Under the pieces are notes generated by a model. That model was not told the origin of the DNA. It was given only the letters and a program-made list of their open reading frames with translations, and ran no database searches. Both the position numbers and the translations under genes were made by a program. A stretch of 64,000 nt of DNA, from contig JAVEDE010000058.1 of the NCBI GenBank assembly GCA_030841105.1, positions 28,676-92,675 of the forward strand. The letters are read 5' to 3'. This document shows, one piece after another, positions 61,940 through 64,000 of this stretch. This stretch comes from Pyrinomonadaceae bacterium. Its GTDB lineage: Bacteria > Acidobacteriota > Blastocatellia > Pyrinomonadales > Pyrinomonadaceae. How positions within the stretch are numbered: the stretch's first letter is position 1; each line of letters begins with the position of its first letter.

Positions 61940-63928
61940 ATGCCCACACGAATGTTCGGACTCTGCGCCGCGCTCGTCCTCCTGTGTTGCGCGCCCGCCT
62001 TCGCCACGGCGACGGCAGCGGCGGGCGACGAAGCCCCTGCGTGGCTCACGCAGGCCGCCGCCGCGTCCGCCCCGCCTTACGCGAAAGACGTGCCCGCGGT
62101 CGTCCTCCACGACGAGGGTCAGATGACCATCGGCGACGACGGCAAGATCGTCTCCGTCTCGACCTTCGCCGTGCGTATCCTGACGCGCGTGGGCAGAGGC
62201 ACGGCGCAGGCCGTCGCCGGTTACGCCACCGACACGGGCAAGGTGCGCGAGATGCGCGCGTGGCTCATCCGCCCGGACGGGCAGGTCAAACGCTACGGCA
62301 ACGACAAGATTCTCGATCTCGCCGGAGACCTCAACGACGTCTACAACCAGTATCGCACCAAGCGCATTGACGCGACCGACGAGGCCGACGCCGGGATGGT
62401 CTTCGGCTACCAGATCATCACAGAGGAGCGCGCTCTCTTCCCACACACCGTCTGGAGTTTTCAAGGCCGCCTGCCCGTGCTCGTGTCGCGCTTCGCGCTG
62501 ACGCTCCCCACAGGTTGGAGCGCGCAGGGCGTCACGTTCAACCACACGAAAGTCGAACCCGTGGTCAGCGGCACGACCTACACCTGGGAGTTGCGCAACC
62601 TCGCGCCCATCGAACCTGAAGTCGCCAGCCCCGAAGTGACGAGCCTCGCCCCGCGCCTCGCCGTCAGCTACACGCCCGCACAGGGCAACGGCGGTTCGAC
62701 CATCATGGGCGCGCGCAGCTTCGCTTCGTGGACTGACGTGTCGCGCTGGTACAGCGAACTGAGCGACCCGCAGTCTGCGCCCGACGACGCCATCGCGACG
62801 AAGGCGCGCGAACTGACGGCGAACGCGAAGACCGAACTCGACAAGATTCGCGCCATCGGTCGTTACGTGCAGGACATCCAGTACATCTCGATTCAGATCG
62901 GCGTCGGGCGTTTCCGCCCGCACTCGGCCGCGGAAGTTTTCGCCAAACGCTACGGCGACTGCAAGGACAAGGCCAACCTCATGCGCGCCATGCTGCGCGC
63001 GCTCAAGATCGAGGCTTACCCGGTCTTGATCTTTTCGGGCGACGCGACCTTCGTGCGCGAAGAGTGGGCTTCGCCGAGCCAGTTCAACCACTGCATCATC
63101 GCCGTCCGCGTGGGCGACGAGACGAAAGCCCCAACCGTCATCCAGCACGCCGCGCTCGGCCGTCTCCTTATCTTCGACGCCACGGACGAGAACACGCCCG
63201 TCGGCGATCTGCCCGACCACGAACAGAACAGCTACGCGCTCGTCGCCGCCGGAGCGGAAGGCGCGCTCATGCGGATGCCGGTCACGCCGCCCGAAGCCAA
63301 CCAACTCGAACGCGAGGCCGAGATCAGCCTCGCGGCCGACGGCTCGATCACCGCGAACGTCAAAGAGCGTTCCGTCGGCCAGTCGGCCGCGGGCGAGCGG
63401 CGCATGTTCCGACGCCTCGCGCGTCCCGACTACGCGAAGGCCGTCGAAGGTTGGATCACGCGCGGCGCGACGGGCGCGAAAGTCGTCAAGGTCGAATCCA
63501 CCGACAACCACGCCGACGGCCGCTTCGCCCTCGACGTTGATTTCACCGCCTCCGGTTACGGCCAACTCATGCAAGAGCGTTTGCTCGTCTTCAAGCCCGC
63601 CATCCTCTCGCGCAGCGAGTCGGTCTATCTAACGAAAGCCACGCGCAAGCATGCCGTCGTGCTCGAATCGGAAGCCTACACCGAGTCGGTCAACATCAAA
63701 CTCCCCGCGGGCTTCGACGTGGACGAGATGCCCGACCCCGTGAAACTCGACACGGCCTTTGGCAGCTACTCGACCTCCTACGCCGTCCGCGACGGCCAAC
63801 TCCAATTCAAGCGCACGTTCACGCAACGCGCCGCCACCATCCCGCCCGCCGACTACGCCGCCGTGCGCGGCTTCTTCGAGCGCATCCGCGCCGCCGAGCA
63901 ATCGCCCGTCGTGCTGGCGAAGAAGTAA
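61940..63928 (+). CDS. DUF3857/transglutaminase-like secreted protein with intact triad
   Basis: 662 residues, ATG 61940 (a TTG nine bases earlier is possible). Signal peptide (FGLCAALVLLCCAPAFATA), DUF3857 domain (VVLHDEGQMTIGDDGKIVS, RAWLIRPDGQVKRYG) and a transglutaminase core with Cys341 (YGDCKDKANL), His384 (FNHCIIAVRV) and Asp413 (LIFDATDEN). The C-terminal about 200 residues are beta-sheet rich. Probably acts on proteins or cell-wall peptides outside the cytoplasm; substrate unknown. Same strand as its degenerate paralogue, 115 bases apart. Confidence 0.88.
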   Translation: MPTRMFGLCAALVLLCCAPAFATATAAAGDEAPAWLTQAAAASAPPYAKDVPAVVLHDEGQMTIGDDGKIVSVSTFAVRILTRVGRGTAQAVAGYATDTGKVREMRAWLIRPDGQVKRYGNDKILDLAGDLNDVYNQYRTKRIDATDEADAGMVFGYQIITEERALFPHTVWSFQGRLPVLVSRFALTLPTGWSAQGVTFNHTKVEPVVSGTTYTWELRNLAPIEPEVASPEVTSLAPRLAVSYTPAQGNGGSTIMGARSFASWTDVSRWYSELSDPQSAPDDAIATKARELTANAKTELDKIRAIGRYVQDIQYISIQIGVGRFRPHSAAEVFAKRYGDCKDKANLMRAMLRALKIEAYPVLIFSGDATFVREEWASPSQFNHCIIAVRVGDETKAPTVIQHAALGRLLIFDATDENTPVGDLPDHEQNSYALVAAGAEGALMRMPVTPPEANQLEREAEISLAADGSITANVKERSVGQSAAGERRMFRRLARPDYAKAVEGWITRGATGAKVVKVESTDNHADGRFALDVDFTASGYGQLMQERLLVFKPAILSRSESVYLTKATRKHAVVLESEAYTESVNIKLPAGFDVDEMPDPVKLDTAFGSYSTSYAVRDGQLQFKRTFTQRAATIPPADYAAVRGFFERIRAAEQSPVVLAKK

Positions 63929-63954
63929 CAACTCATAGGCGATCAAGTGACATG

Positions 63955-64000
63955 CGCGAGGGGCGCGTCGGAGTGTTGAAACTCCGACGCGCCCCTCGCG
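63955..64000. terminator. 20-bp perfect stem hairpin at the window end
   Basis: The arm 63955-63974 (CGCGAGGGGCGCGTCGGAGT) pairs perfectly with 63981-64000 over a six-base loop (GTTGAA). It follows the last gene by 26 bases and is probably a transcription terminator; any U tract lies outside the window. Confidence 0.7.

Noticed and set aside
59521..63574. Two very long minus-strand frames (771 and 598 codons)
   Set aside because: They are shadows of the DUF3857 genes. The plus-strand proteins have signal peptides and catalytic motifs; the antisense translations resemble nothing.

Overview
The window is about 64 kb of high-GC chromosome, probably from an Acidobacteriota of the Blastocatellia type (inference). 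The hints are a Sigma70_ECF-type sigma factor beside a large Ser/Thr kinase with a TPR tail, a SigK/RskA-like pair, a caa3 oxidase operon ending in CtaG, and dense high-GC coding on both strands. No rRNA, tRNA, CRISPR array, phage or intact transposase gene was recognised.

Layout. 1-3.9 kb (minus): the 5' end of thiC behind a TPP riboswitch and terminator, a Uma2-type nuclease, moaA and a secreted acidic protein. 4.4-5.5 kb (plus): three small secreted, membrane or zinc-ribbon proteins. 5.6-8.8 kb (minus): ECF sigma factor plus TPR kinase. 9.0-12.2 kb (plus): three secreted Pro/Ala-rich proteins, two of them paralogues. 12.4-14.4 kb: a broken DUF2905 gene, a zinc alcohol/formaldehyde-type dehydrogenase and a companion protein. 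14.8-28.2 kb (plus): a long tight cluster with a lanthanide-type (Asp-x-Asp) PQQ alcohol dehydrogenase, its binding-protein partner and cytochrome c, a complete caa3 oxidase (ctaC, D, E, a small membrane protein, ctaG, another cytochrome c), an FNT channel, a PQQ-associated beta-propeller and a TonB receptor. Alcohol electrons could pass to O2 through products of this one cluster. 28.5-33.3 kb: a complete cyanophycin module (cphB, cphA, isoaspartyl dipeptidase).

33.5-38.6 kb holds the most unusual genes: two different 2-oxoglutarate/Fe(II) oxygenases, an ATP-grasp ligase fused through an (Asn-Gly)7 linker to a PLP decarboxylase, and an overlapping gene with a Cys-His-Asp transglutaminase-like triad. 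I read this as a candidate small-molecule (modified amino acid or polyamine amide) pathway. 38.7-45 kb: a hybrid histidine kinase, an SDR, a lone response regulator behind a structured leader with terminator, DUF4032, HAD and SemiSWEET genes. 45.2-50.4 kb: a GH1-RmlD fusion and a GH2 enzyme. 50.5-64 kb: queG, nagZ, a SnoaL-duplicate lipoprotein, an orphan AmrS-type radical SAM enzyme, a metallo-beta-lactamase remnant, SigK/RskA-like regulators, class I aldolase and two DUF3857 transglutaminase-like proteins, one with its catalytic Cys and His replaced.

Non-coding structure recurs. Heptamer-tandem palindromes of different sequence but the same design sit at gene ends, and in one case encode a signal peptide. 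Two exactly 100-bp MITE-like elements carry IS6-like ends. A 53-bp leader element occurs twice.
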